From assembly GCF_900544955.1 (NCBI RefSeq), contig NZ_UQXD01000001.1:87358-151357 (forward strand): 64,000 bases of DNA, in the 5' to 3' direction. A program made the position numbers and the translations under genes. This document shows, piece after piece, positions 51,190 to 60,021 of this stretch. The first letter of the stretch is position 1. Every line of letters starts with the position of its first letter. Under the pieces are notes generated by a model, which worked only from the letters and a program-made list of their open reading frames with translations, was not told the DNA's origin and did no database searches. Origin of the DNA: an uncultured Oscillibacter sp. (GTDB lineage Bacteria > Bacillota > Clostridia > Oscillospirales > Oscillospiraceae).

Positions 51190-51981
51190 TTATGACTCTC
51201 CTTCAACGTAGTACTGAATCACTTCCCGGTGGGAAGCGGATTTGAAAACGGACAGCGCGGGGAACTGCTCCGTCAAAAACGAGATGAGCTTGGCGCAGAC
51301 CGGGTTTTCCGTTGGAAAGTGGCCCGCGTCGATGAGGTTGACGCCCTTCCCCGGGGCGTCCAGAAACTGGTGGTAGCTCAGATCCGCGGTCACATAGGTG
51401 TCGCACCCGGCGGCGATGGCATCGTCCGCAAAGTCGCCGCAGGCGCCGCCGCCCACGCCCACCCGGCAGACGGGCCGTCCGGCGTCGGCGTACCGCAGGC
51501 CGTTGCAGCCCAGGGCCCGGGAGACGAACCGGGCAAAGTCCGCCAAGGCCATGGGCTGGGGCAGCGTCCCCACCCGGCCCAGGCCGTTTTCGCACAGCGG
51601 CCCAGGGTCCTCCAGCCGCAGCGCCTCCGCCAGGGCGTCGTTCACCCCGCCCCAGGCCACGTCCAGATTGGTGTGCATGCAGACGGCGCAGATCTCCCGG
51701 CGCAGGAGCTTGCGCAGGAGATGGCCCTGCGGGGTGTCCTCCCGGATGCTCTGCACCGGCAGCCATCGGCAGTTCATGATGGGGTGATGGGCCACAATCA
51801 TCTGGCAGTCCCGGGCGATGGCCTCGTCCGCCACCGCCTCCGTGATGTCCAGGGCCACCAGCACCCGCTCCACGCTCCGCTCCGGGTCCCCCAGCAGCAG
51901 ACCCACATTGTCCCAGTCCATGGTGCCCTCCCCAGGGGCCAACTGGAACAGCCGCTCTTCGATCTCACCGGCTTTGGGCAT
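51190..51981 (-). CDS. Nif3-like dinuclear metal-centre protein
   Basis: A 263-aa NIF3/YqfO-type protein. Visible metal-site motifs are IVAHHPIM and, near the end, DAGHFPTEN; MHTNLDVAWGGVNDALA lies between. In Firmicutes this gene commonly follows trmK, as here. Its function is not established. The start overlaps the trmK end by 17 nt. Confidence 0.92.
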   Translation of the reverse strand: MPKAGEIEERLFQLAPGEGTMDWDNVGLLLGDPERSVERVLVALDITEAVADEAIARDCQMIVAHHPIMNCRWLPVQSIREDTPQGHLLRKLLRREICAVCMHTNLDVAWGGVNDALAEALRLEDPGPLCENGLGRVGTLPQPMALADFARFVSRALGCNGLRYADAGRPVCRVGVGGGACGDFADDAIAAGCDTYVTADLSYHQFLDAPGKGVNLIDAGHFPTENPVCAKLISFLTEQFPALSVFKSASHREVIQYYVEGES

Positions 51982-52669
51982 GACGCCACTCCTCTCTCAG
52001 CTTCAACAGGGCGGTGAGGACGTCCCGCAGCGCGTCCGCCCTCTCCCGGTCCCCGGGGTCCGTGGAGCGGTTCAGCCCCGCCACGGCCCCCTGCAAACGG
52101 ATGATCTTCTCGATGATGTACCGCTCCCCCAGCGGGTCCTGGAGGAGCCTGGCGCCGCCCCAGCGCTGGCCCAGGGTCAGCGTCATCTCCCCCGCCCCGG
52201 CCTCCATCACCGGATACAGTGTGCCCCGGTCCCGGACCAGGGCCTCCCGGGTGATGGCGTAGCCGTTTCCCGCCAGGAAGGCCCGCAGGTCCTCGGCGTG
52301 GGTCATGGGCTGGAGGAGCAGGGTGTGGCGGCCGGCCGCCGTCCAGGGGGCGGCGGACAGAATGGCGGCGATGTGCTCGCCCCCCATTCCCGCGATGACG
52401 ATGGTATCCGCCTCCTCCGGGGCGATGGCCGAGAGGCCGTCACACAGGCGGAAGTCGATGCCGCCGGCGCCGTAGGCCGCGCCGGTGGCCCTGGCCCGGG
52501 CCAGAGGCCCCCGGCGCAGGTCGCTGGCAATGGCAGAGGCCACGCGGCCGTGGAGCGTCAGCCACACGGGCAGATAGGCGTGGTCCGTGCCAACATCAGC
52601 GAGCTTTGCGCCGGGGGGCACCCAGTCGGCCAGCAGTTGCAGCCGGGGGGTGAGTTCCAGGTGTTTCAA
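51965..52669 (-). CDS. trmK: tRNA (adenine(22)-N1)-methyltransferase
   Basis: SAM-dependent enzyme methylating A22 in tRNA. 234 aa with DVGTDHAYLPVWL (SAM loop), IVIAGMGGEHI (catalytic-region motif) and LQPMTHAEDLR. First gene of the trmK-nif3-yebC unit. sigH lies upstream on the same strand, as in related genomes. Confidence 0.93.
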   Translation of the reverse strand: MKHLELTPRLQLLADWVPPGAKLADVGTDHAYLPVWLTLHGRVASAIASDLRRGPLARARATGAAYGAGGIDFRLCDGLSAIAPEEADTIVIAGMGGEHIAAILSAAPWTAAGRHTLLLQPMTHAEDLRAFLAGNGYAITREALVRDRGTLYPVMEAGAGEMTLTLGQRWGGARLLQDPLGERYIIEKIIRLQGAVAGLNRSTDPGDRERADALRDVLTALLKLREEWRHAQSR

Positions 52670-52690
52670 GGAAGGTCCTCCTCCGTGGAA

Positions 52691-52721
52691 GGACGCATAC
52701 GGGATGGCCCCGTATGCGTCC
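52691..52721. repeat. Hairpin between DUF1858 gene and trmK
   Basis: The 13-bp arms GGACGCATACGGG / CCCGTATGCGTCC. The T-run lies on the plus side only, so it is not a clear terminator for the minus-strand genes. Confidence 0.6.
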
Positions 52722-52729
52722 CATCGTTT

Positions 52730-52936
52730 TTACTGGGCCTTGTTGGCTTCCTCGTTCACCAGGGCCAGCAGCTTCTCGCAGTCCACGCCGTGGACCATGC
52801 AGGCCTCCTCCACGGTCTCCCCGCGGGAAGAGGGGCAGCCCAGGCAGTGCATCCCGATGGAGAGGAAGATGGGCGCGGTCTGGGGGGCAAGATCCAGGAT
52901 ATCACCGATGATGGTGTCTTTCGTAATGTTGATCAT
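52730..52936 (-). CDS. DUF1858 domain protein
   Basis: A 68-aa single-domain protein (ITKDTIIGDILDLAPQTAPI, then GMHCLGCPSSRGETVEEAC). The CxxC may be redox-active or bind a cofactor; DUF1858 is often fused to hybrid-cluster or related redox proteins. Function unknown. Confidence 0.88.
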   Translation of the reverse strand: MINITKDTIIGDILDLAPQTAPIFLSIGMHCLGCPSSRGETVEEACMVHGVDCEKLLALVNEEANKAQ

Positions 52937-53049
52937 GGGAAGGTTCCTCCAATCTAAAATTCAACGGTGGTATTATACCCTATTCTCCGCGGGAATTCAA
53001 TAGAAAATCACGGAATGGCGGTTTTTTGTTGAAAAATGGCGCCGCGCCC

Positions 53050-53090
53050 GGGAAAAAAGAGGAGACGCCCACGGAACTGGGCGTCTCCTC
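53050..53090 (-). terminator. Terminator after the zinc-ribbon gene
   Basis: The stem GAGGAGACGCCC / GGGCGTCTCCTC is followed on the minus strand by TTTTTT. Confidence 0.85.
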
Positions 53091-53124
53091 TCGGATCGCA
53101 ACTATAAAAACCGAAGACGGCTTG

Positions 53125-53406
53125 TTATCTCTGCTGATCGCGCATCTTAGCGAAGCACTCGCTGCAGTACACGGGACGGTCAGACTTGGGCTCGAAGGGA
53201 ACCTTGGCCTCGCCGCCGCAGGAGGCGCAAACAGCAGTGAAGTACTCGCGGGGGCCGCGGGCGGCGTTCTTGCGAGAATCACGGCAGCTCTTGCAGCGCT
53301 GGGGCTCATTCTGGAAGCCGCGCTCCGCATAGAACTCCTGCTCACCGGCGGTGAACACGAACTCCTGGCCGCACTCTTTGCACACTAAAGTCTTGTCTTC
53401 GTACAT
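53125..53406 (-). CDS. Zinc-ribbon protein
   Basis: A 93-aa protein with four metal-binding Cys pairs: CKEC, CKSC, CASC and CSEC. Segments FVFTAGEQEFYAERGF and EPQRCKSCRDSRK match a common clostridial zinc-ribbon family. The ATG at 53406 has a GAGGG site; the frame is open upstream into sigH but that is not the likely start. Possibly binds nucleic acid; unproven. Confidence 0.85.
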   Translation of the reverse strand: MYEDKTLVCKECGQEFVFTAGEQEFYAERGFQNEPQRCKSCRDSRKNAARGPREYFTAVCASCGGEAKVPFEPKSDRPVYCSECFAKMRDQQR

Positions 53407-53444
53407 GATGTTACCCTCTCTTTGAAAAGAAAAATATATTGCGT

Positions 53445-54083
53445 TCAGCTTCCGCTGAGATCGCCGGAAAGAAGTTGCCGCGCTACCTTGCGCCGGATGC
53501 GCTGCACGGCGTTGTCCACGGACTTTGGGGGTTTGCCTACCGTCTCGGCAATTTCCCTGCATGAAAGACCGTCTAAATAGTACCCCAAAATCTTCGCTTC
53601 AAATTCGGACAACTGTTTCCGGACACCGGTTAAGAGGGCTGCCGTGTGCTCCCTGTCGATCAGGAAATCTTCGGGATTGCGCTGCGCCAAATGACTGGTA
53701 CCAGAGGTGTAGGAATTACTGTCAAAGTAGGGCGTATCCAAAGGAACCGACTGATTGAGCGGCAAATGCTTGTCGCGCACTGCGGCGCGGAGAACGGAAT
53801 ACAGCCGGTTGCGAATGCAAATTTCTGCGAATGTCCGGAAGGACGCCTCTTTGTCCGCGTCGTATTCCCGCACCGCTTTGATGAGCCCCACCATCCCCTC
53901 CTGGGTCAGGTCCTCACTGTCGCCTCCCACCAGGAAAAAGGGACGAGCGCAGGTACGGACCAGCCGGTTGTAGCGGGTCACCAGGACCTCCTCCGCTGCC
54001 CGGCTGCCCTGGGCGGCCATGCGGCAGAGTGTTTCATCCGGGAGTTCGGTCCAAGTCTCGGGGTGCTCATAAGATTTACACAT
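53445..54083 (-). CDS. sigH: RNA polymerase sigma-H factor
   Basis: Early stationary-phase/sporulation sigma factor. 212 aa: region 2 (FFLVGGDSEDLTQEGMVGL, then FRTFAEICIRNRLYS) and region 4 (LDGLSCREIAETVGKPPKSV) match SigH. It should direct spo0A and early sporulation genes. Single gene here, 39 nt upstream of the zinc-ribbon gene. Confidence 0.92.
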   Translation of the reverse strand: MCKSYEHPETWTELPDETLCRMAAQGSRAAEEVLVTRYNRLVRTCARPFFLVGGDSEDLTQEGMVGLIKAVREYDADKEASFRTFAEICIRNRLYSVLRAAVRDKHLPLNQSVPLDTPYFDSNSYTSGTSHLAQRNPEDFLIDREHTAALLTGVRKQLSEFEAKILGYYLDGLSCREIAETVGKPPKSVDNAVQRIRRKVARQLLSGDLSGS

Positions 54084-54148
54084 ATTGTATTATACCTGTT
54101 CAGCCATGGAAATGTCAAGCAAATGTTCAAAAAATATACGGCTGGTCC

Positions 54149-55504
54149 TTAAAAATTTAGTGATTTTATAAAATCCGCCAGGCGCTGGGCCGTGTCTCCG
54201 GCGATTTCGGCGGTCTTGGCCTCCACCATCACTCGGATCAGCGCCTCCGTGCCGGAGGCCCGGACCAGAATCCGGCCCTCCCCCGCCAGAGCCGCCGCCT
54301 CCCGCTCCACGGCGCCGCGGAGCGCATCGGAGTCCATGATCCGTTCCTTCACGCCGCCGCTGTGGGGCACCGTCACGTTCAGGAGGACCTGGGGATAGGT
54401 GGCGCAGACGGCGGAAAGGGCGCTGGCCCGCTCCCCGGACCGGGCCAGGACCTGGAGGAACTGGAGGGCCGTCACCTCGCCGTCCCCGGTGGTCTCCAGG
54501 CCGGTGAAGATGGTGTGGCCGGACTGCTCGCCTCCCAGGCAGTAGCCGTGGCGGAGCATCTCCTCCAGCACGTTCCGGTCCCCCACCCCGGTACACACCA
54601 GGTCGATGCCGTTTTTCCGGCAGAATTCGTGGAGGCCCAGGTTGCTCATGACGGTGGCCACAATGGTGTTGCCGGTGAGCTCGCCCCGGCGCTTCATATC
54701 CAGGGCGCACACCGCCATCACCTTGTCGCCGTCGATGGGGTGTCCCAGCTCATCCACCAGCAGGCAGCGGTCCGCATCGCCGTCGAAGGCCACGCCCACG
54801 CCGTACCCGCCCTGCACCACGGCGGCGGCCAGATCCTCCAGATGGGTGGAGCCGCAGCGGCTGTTGATGTTCACGCCGTCGGGGTCCCGGTGGATGAAGT
54901 CGGTGTGGGCCTTGAAGCGGCCGAAGAGCTCCGGCGCGGTGGCGCTGGCGGCGCCGTTGGCGCAGTCCACCAGAATCTTCAGGCCCGCCAGGTCCGATTC
55001 CACCGTGGAGGCCACAAAGTCGATATACTCCCGCTTCAACTGGCGCATGCCGTGGTGGCGGCGGCCGATCTCCCCCCGGGTACGGAGCCGGATGGGCTGG
55101 TCGGAGAGAATCTTCTCCTCAATGCGGCCCTCCACCTCGTCGGAGAGCTTATAGCCCTGGCCGCTGAACACCTTGATGCCGTTGTGCTCATAGGGGTTGT
55201 GGCTGGCGGAGAGGACGATGCCCGCGTCGGCCTGCTCCCGACGGCTGAGGTAGGCCACGGCGGGAGTGGGAATGGTGCCCACGGGCTTCACGTCGCCGCC
55301 CACGGAGCAGATGCCCGCCATGAGAGCGGATTCCAGCATATCGGAGGAGATGCGGGTGTCCTTGCCGATGACCACGGTGGGGCGGCCGCCCTTCTCCTCC
55401 ATCAGCACGGCGGCCACCGCCTGGCCCACGCGGAAGGCCATGTCGGCGGTGAGGTTCTCCCCCACTACGCCGCGGATGCCGTCGGTTCCAAATAATTTAC
55501 CCAT
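54149..55504 (-). CDS. glmM: Phosphoglucosamine mutase
   Basis: Converts glucosamine 6-phosphate to glucosamine 1-phosphate for cell-wall precursors. 451 aa with catalytic Ser101 in LSASHNPYEHNG, the Mg loop AFDGDADRC, GEQSGH and the phosphate loop RASGTEALIRVM. It is downstream of ruvB. Confidence 0.97.
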   Translation of the reverse strand: MGKLFGTDGIRGVVGENLTADMAFRVGQAVAAVLMEEKGGRPTVVIGKDTRISSDMLESALMAGICSVGGDVKPVGTIPTPAVAYLSRREQADAGIVLSASHNPYEHNGIKVFSGQGYKLSDEVEGRIEEKILSDQPIRLRTRGEIGRRHHGMRQLKREYIDFVASTVESDLAGLKILVDCANGAASATAPELFGRFKAHTDFIHRDPDGVNINSRCGSTHLEDLAAAVVQGGYGVGVAFDGDADRCLLVDELGHPIDGDKVMAVCALDMKRRGELTGNTIVATVMSNLGLHEFCRKNGIDLVCTGVGDRNVLEEMLRHGYCLGGEQSGHTIFTGLETTGDGEVTALQFLQVLARSGERASALSAVCATYPQVLLNVTVPHSGGVKERIMDSDALRGAVEREAAALAGEGRILVRASGTEALIRVMVEAKTAEIAGDTAQRLADFIKSLNF

Positions 55505-55625
55505 ATCCTGATATTCCCTTCTGGTGAATTGATCGAAATCTACAGGGGTGCCCTGCGGGGGAGGTTTTGCGCGTCCGGCGCGGGGACGGGGCGCGGATTT
55601 CTTCTTCGCGGACCGCTCAACACCC

Positions 55626-56687
55626 TTACAGCGTCAGCTGCTCCATGGGATTCTCCGCCGCAGTCCCGCCGGGAATCGCCCGGTGGAGATGCTGGTAAGC
55701 CCGCTGGGTGACGCACCGCCCCCGGGGCGTCCGGGTGAGGAAGCCCAACTGCATGAGGTAGGGCTCATACACGTCCTCCAGGGTGACGGACTCCTCCCCG
55801 ATGGTGGCCGCCAGGGTCTCCAGACCCACGGGGCCGCCGTTGTAGTTGTCGATGATGGCCCCCAGCATCCGCCGGTCCACCGTGTCCAGGCCCAGGTGGT
55901 CGATCTCCAGGGCGCAGAGGGCCTGGTCCGCCGCATCCTTGGTGATGACCCCGTCGGCCTTCACCTGGGCGAAGTCCCGGACCCGGCGCAGCATCCGGTT
56001 GGCAATCCGGGGCGTGCCCCGGCTGCGGCGGGCGATCTCGTAGGCCCCCTCCGGCACGATGTCCACGCGCAGAATCCCCGCGGACCGGGTGACGATCCGC
56101 GCCAGCTCCTCCGGGGTGTACAGCTCCAGCCGCAGCGTCACGCCGAACCGGTCCCGCAGGGGGGCGGACAGCTGGCCCGCCCGGGTGGTGGCGCCGATGA
56201 GGGTGAACTGGGGCAGGTCCAGCCGGATGGAGTTGGCGCTGGGCCCCTTCCCCACGATGATGTCCAGGGCGTAGTCCTCCATGGCGGGATAGAGAATCTC
56301 CTCCACGGAACGGTTCAGCCGGTGGATTTCGTCCACAAAGAGGATATCCCCCTCGCTGAGGTTGGTCAAAAGGGCCGCCAGGTCCCCGGGCTTTTCAATG
56401 GCGGGGCCGGAGGTAATGCGGATGTTGACGCCCATCTCCTGGGCGATGATGCCGGCCAGGGTGGTCTTGCCCAGGCCCGGAGGGCCGTGGAGCAGCACGT
56501 GGTCCAGCGCCTCCTCCCGGCGGCGGGCGGCCTCGATGAAAATGGCCAGGTTGTCCTTGGCCTTCTCCTGGCCGATGTACTCCTGGAGCGTCTTGGGCCG
56601 CAGAGACCCCTCCTGGGCGTCCTCCTGGAGGAAGGTCTTGGCCACAATAGGCTCTTCGTAGATGTCGTTTCCAAAGTCGATGCTCAT
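55626..56687 (-). CDS. ruvB: Holliday junction helicase motor RuvB
   Basis: AAA+ motor that drives branch migration with RuvA. 353 aa with LRPKTLQEYIGQEKAK, Walker A HGPPGLGKTT, Walker B LFVDEIHRL, and GATTRAGQLSAPLRDRFG. The ATG at 56687 (MSIDFGNDIYE) is the family start; the open frame upstream is not coding. Confidence 0.97.
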   Translation of the reverse strand: MSIDFGNDIYEEPIVAKTFLQEDAQEGSLRPKTLQEYIGQEKAKDNLAIFIEAARRREEALDHVLLHGPPGLGKTTLAGIIAQEMGVNIRITSGPAIEKPGDLAALLTNLSEGDILFVDEIHRLNRSVEEILYPAMEDYALDIIVGKGPSANSIRLDLPQFTLIGATTRAGQLSAPLRDRFGVTLRLELYTPEELARIVTRSAGILRVDIVPEGAYEIARRSRGTPRIANRMLRRVRDFAQVKADGVITKDAADQALCALEIDHLGLDTVDRRMLGAIIDNYNGGPVGLETLAATIGEESVTLEDVYEPYLMQLGFLTRTPRGRCVTQRAYQHLHRAIPGGTAAENPMEQLTL

Positions 56688-56698
56688 GCGTTCCCTTC

Positions 56699-57301
56699 CT
56701 ATTCCTCCGGTGTCCCGGGGCCGGACTGCTCCAGCTCCTTCGGCAGGGCGCCGATGCCGTCCAGCACATAGATGTCCAGGATATAGTCCGCCTCCAGATG
56801 CTCCCGGCCCACGCCGCCGTCCGTCACGGCATAGGCATCCACCGAAGCGTCGCGGTTGTCGCCGTACACCTGGATGTCGCACTTCGAACCGCTGAGAAAG
56901 CCCCCGGCGTTCCAGCGGCCCGTGAGGGCCAGGCCCCGGTCCGGCAGGTCGTTCATGCCCTCGTAGGCCCAGCGCAGGCCCAGCAGGCGGCGCTCAAACA
57001 CGGCGATACTCCGCGCCCCGGAGTCCTCCTCATATAAAACCGCCTGCACCCGGCCCTCCCGGGCGGTTTTGAGAACCGTCACCGCCTGGCCCCGGGACTG
57101 GGCCAGCCAGTCCGCCGCATCCCCGGCGGCGGGGCCGCAGGTGTCCGCGCCGAAGGCCGCCCGCACCGTCAATCCCGCCCAGAGGCCCACCAGCAGCATC
57201 CCCACGGCGATCCAGTTGTTGCGGGTGCGCTTGTGCCGGGCTCGGGTCTCCGCCTCTCTCCGGGCCTGGGCCTTCTCCCGGGCGTTTTTCTTGCTGCTCA
57301 A
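56699..57301 (-). CDS. Hypothetical membrane-anchored protein in the ruv operon
   Basis: A 200-aa protein with a strongly basic N-terminus (SSKKNAREKAQARREAETRA), one membrane segment (about 30-50), and an outside domain of unknown fold. It sits between the DUF6054 gene and ruvB, 11 nt from ruvB. No family recognised. Confidence 0.7.
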   Translation of the reverse strand: MSSKKNAREKAQARREAETRARHKRTRNNWIAVGMLLVGLWAGLTVRAAFGADTCGPAAGDAADWLAQSRGQAVTVLKTAREGRVQAVLYEEDSGARSIAVFERRLLGLRWAYEGMNDLPDRGLALTGRWNAGGFLSGSKCDIQVYGDNRDASVDAYAVTDGGVGREHLEADYILDIYVLDGIGALPKELEQSGPGTPEE

Positions 57302-57316
57302 AATGCCGTCCTCCTG

Positions 57317-57649
57317 TCAAAGCGTTTCCACGAGTTCCCGCAGGCAGTCCAAAAATCCCTCTTCCCCAAAGGTGTTGATCTTGAAGAACATCGCCTGGCT
57401 GCCGCCGGAGGCGATGGCGGAGAGAAACAGCTCCTGGCCGCGCCCCACCAGCGTCAGATTCAGGCTCACCCGGTTGCCGCCCGAAAAGCTGTACCGCTCA
57501 TAAACCCGCACGGCACACCGCAGGTCCCCGGAGGCATAGTCGCTGCCGTCCTCATAGCTGGCGGAGGCGCTGCCCGAGAGCATACCGTCGTGAAGTCTGC
57601 ACAAAACCCGGTCGAAGTCGCCGTGGATGCTCCGCTCGTATTTCGCCAT
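57317..57649 (-). CDS. DUF6054-like protein
   Basis: A 110-aa soluble protein (MAKYERSIHGDFDRVLCRLH ... SGSASASYEDGSDYASGDLR ... MFFKINTFGEEGFLDCLREL). The pattern matches a small clostridial family of unknown role (DUF6054, named from memory). Lies 15 nt before the next gene, within the ruv operon. Confidence 0.75.
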   Translation of the reverse strand: MAKYERSIHGDFDRVLCRLHDGMLSGSASASYEDGSDYASGDLRCAVRVYERYSFSGGNRVSLNLTLVGRGQELFLSAIASGGSQAMFFKINTFGEEGFLDCLRELVETL

Positions 57650-57688
57650 AAAACCGCCCTCCGTTCCCTGCCCGCCATGTGGGACGGG

Positions 57689-58294
57689 CTACTTCACCAT
57701 CTTCTTCAGGCCCTGGCGGATGATCTCCTCCAGGGGCAACTGCTCCACGTCCACGCCCTTCAGGGCGATGCCCACCTCCTGGCTGGAATAGCCCAGCACC
57801 GCCAGGGCCTGGGCGGCCTCCGCGGCCTTGTTGGAGAACAACGGCGCCGCCGGGGCGCCCTTTCCGCCGGAGAAGTCCAGCCCCGCGGCGCTCTCCCGGG
57901 CCAGTTTGTCCTTCAGCTCCAGGATGATCCGCTGGGCGATCTTCTTGCCGATGCCCGGCGCCGCCGTCAGGGTCTTTTCGTCCCCGGTGACCACGGCCAT
58001 GGCCAGGGCCTCCGGCGTGGCGGCGGACAGAATGGCCAACGCCGCCCGGGGCCCCACGCCGGACACGCCGATGAGCAGCTTGAAGCTGGTCAGCTCCTTC
58101 TGGCTTGCAAAGCCGTAGAGGCCGAAGGCGTTTTCCGCCACGTTCAAAAAGGTGTACAGCTTGCCCCGCTGGCCCTTTTTCAGGGCGGCCAGGGTGTTGT
58201 TTGTGGTCATGCAGGCGTAGCCCACACCGCCGCAGTCCATCACGGCCAGACCGGGCAGCAGCTCCGCCACGGTGCCGTCCAAATAGTAAAACAT
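57689..58294 (-). CDS. ruvA: Holliday junction protein RuvA
   Basis: DNA-binding partner of RuvB. 201 aa: OB fold with MFYYLDGTVAEL and VMDCGGVGYAC, two helix-hairpin-helix motifs (LIGVSGVGPRAALAIL, TAAPGIGKKIAQRI) and a C-terminal domain III. The start at 58294 is the family start. Confidence 0.96.
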   Translation of the reverse strand: MFYYLDGTVAELLPGLAVMDCGGVGYACMTTNNTLAALKKGQRGKLYTFLNVAENAFGLYGFASQKELTSFKLLIGVSGVGPRAALAILSAATPEALAMAVVTGDEKTLTAAPGIGKKIAQRIILELKDKLARESAAGLDFSGGKGAPAAPLFSNKAAEAAQALAVLGYSSQEVGIALKGVDVEQLPLEEIIRQGLKKMVK

Positions 58295-58305
58295 GCGCTC
58301 TCTCC

Positions 58306-58815
58306 TTAAATGGTCTCCTTCACGTCCCCTGTCCGCGGGAGGCGTGAAGTAAAACTCCTTGCGTGGCACAGGGCCAGGGCCAGGGCGTCCGCAGCGTCGT
58401 CGGGCCGGGGGACGGCCCGCAGCTTCAGCAGCCGCCGGGTCATGTCCATGACCTGGCGCTTCTCCGCCTTGCCGTAGCCGGTGACCGCCAGCTTCACCTG
58501 GGAGGGGGTGTACTCGAAGAGGGGGACGCCGCAGGCCTCGGCGGCGCAGAGAATGACGCCCCGGCCGTGGGCCACGGCGATGCCGGTGGTGATGTTGTTG
58601 TTGAAAAACAGCTCCTCAATGGAGATGACGTCCGGATTCAGGCGGCCGATCAGCTCCTCCATATCCCGGCTGATCTGGTACAGCCGCCGGCTGAGGGGCA
58701 GCCCCGCCGGGGTGGTGATGGCGCCGTAGGTCACCATATGCACTTGTGCCCGCTCCGCCTCCACCAGGCCGAAGCCGATGGTGGCGATGCCGGGGTCGAT
58801 GCCCAAAATGCGCAT
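58306..58815 (-). CDS. ruvC: Holliday junction endonuclease RuvC
   Basis: Resolves Holliday junctions. 169 aa with the RNase-H-fold acid Asp7 in ILGIDPGIATIGFG, Glu in ISIEELFFNNN, and DDAADALALALCH at the end. The ATG at 58815 is the family start. First gene of ruvC-ruvA-(2 genes)-ruvB. Confidence 0.96.
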   Translation of the reverse strand: MRILGIDPGIATIGFGLVEAERAQVHMVTYGAITTPAGLPLSRRLYQISRDMEELIGRLNPDVISIEELFFNNNITTGIAVAHGRGVILCAAEACGVPLFEYTPSQVKLAVTGYGKAEKRQVMDMTRRLLKLRAVPRPDDAADALALALCHARSFTSRLPRTGDVKETI

Positions 58816-58955
58816 GGCCCTCCCCTTCCCGGTCTGCATTCCGTATCAGTATAGCAAATTTACCGGGAGAGCGCAACAGCAAAAACCGGTGGTCTTTGCT
58901 GCGGGAGCGGGGTGCGCGCGGGCCCGGCAGCCCGCTTTCGCCGAAACAGGCAAAC

Positions 58956-58988
58956 AGAATCCCTGCACGGTTTCGGTGCAGGGATTCT
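58956..58988 (-). terminator. Terminator after the methyltransferase gene
   Basis: The 13-bp stem AGAATCCCTGCAC / GTGCAGGGATTCT is followed on the minus strand by GTTTGCCTGTTT. Confidence 0.65.
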
Positions 58989-59014
58989 CCATCCACGCGC
59001 AGCGGCGCAGCCGT

Positions 59015-59806
59015 TTATTTCCGAAAGATGTCAATTGCATGGCTGGTGATGCCCAGCAGGTCGCTGCGCTCACAGGTTGCGAAGTGGTAGCGCAAAAACA
59101 GCGCAAACGTGTCGCTGTCCATGGCGTCGATCGCCTCCCGCAGGAGCAGGGCGCATCCGTCTGCGGCCACGTAGTGCAACCGGGTGACGGGAAAGGCGGA
59201 CAGGAGCGCGTCAATGTCCTCCTTGCGGACCAGTTCAAACAGGTCCTTCGGCTCGGACCTGGCGGCGAAGGTCCGGGCGTCGATCAAGCCCTGTTCGATA
59301 TACTGGGAAACACAGATATTCCCCCGCTGGAAGCCCTCGTCGAGGAGGCAGCCGTCGGAGATCACATAGGCGGCAAACACCACGCCGCCCGGTTTTGTCA
59401 CACGAATGGCCTCCCGCAGTGCCTGTTCCTTGTCCGCTTTGGTGTACAGGTGATACATGGGGCCCAGCAGCAGCGTGATGTCGTACCCATTGTCTGGAAA
59501 CGCAGACAGATCCTGGGCATTGCCCTGCACAATGGTGACGGGCTCCTGGGGCCGGGTGTTTCGCCGGAACACCTCGATGTTGTGCGCCACCAGTTCCACC
59601 GCATCAACGGCGTAGCCCTTTCGCGCCAGCGCATGGGAATACCGGCCCGTTCCGGCGCCGATTTCCAGCACCCGGTCCCCCGGCTTTCCGTATTTCTCGA
59701 TATAGCGCATCGTGGTCAGGAACTCAACCGAGCCGTGTCTTGGCAGCAGTCGGCTGTCCTCGTCGTAATGGCTGTAATGGTCAATCAGGTATTGATCCGT
59801 CTCCAT
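59015..59806 (-). CDS. Class I SAM-dependent methyltransferase
   Basis: A 263-aa methyltransferase with VLEIGAGTGRYSHALARKGY as the SAM loop, DITLLLGPMYHLY and VTKPGGVVFAAYV. The ATG at 59806 has GGGGGG before it. Substrate unknown; similar proteins act on small molecules. Confidence 0.85.
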   Translation of the reverse strand: METDQYLIDHYSHYDEDSRLLPRHGSVEFLTTMRYIEKYGKPGDRVLEIGAGTGRYSHALARKGYAVDAVELVAHNIEVFRRNTRPQEPVTIVQGNAQDLSAFPDNGYDITLLLGPMYHLYTKADKEQALREAIRVTKPGGVVFAAYVISDGCLLDEGFQRGNICVSQYIEQGLIDARTFAARSEPKDLFELVRKEDIDALLSAFPVTRLHYVAADGCALLLREAIDAMDSDTFALFLRYHFATCERSDLLGITSHAIDIFRK

Positions 59807-59975
59807 ATCGAATTCCCCCCATAGCGGTCCGGCAGGCGCCAAGCGCCCTCTTGCAGGAAGGGCCTTTCCGCCGAAGGCGGCCCGCGCTTTTCGATATCCT
59901 ATCACATCGGCCCGTTTTTCACAAGGCCAAGTAAAACCGACGGGGCGTTTTCCATGGGCGCCTCCCTGCCACGGC

Positions 59976-60010
59976 AAAAACCGGGGCGCCCGCTGCCGCA
60001 GGCGCCCCGG
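59976..60010 (-). terminator. Terminator of the ECF sigma/DUF4179 unit
   Basis: The stem CCGGGGCGCC / GGCGCCCCGG is followed on the minus strand by TTTTTG. Confidence 0.85.
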
Positions 60011-60021
60011 AGGGGATGGCT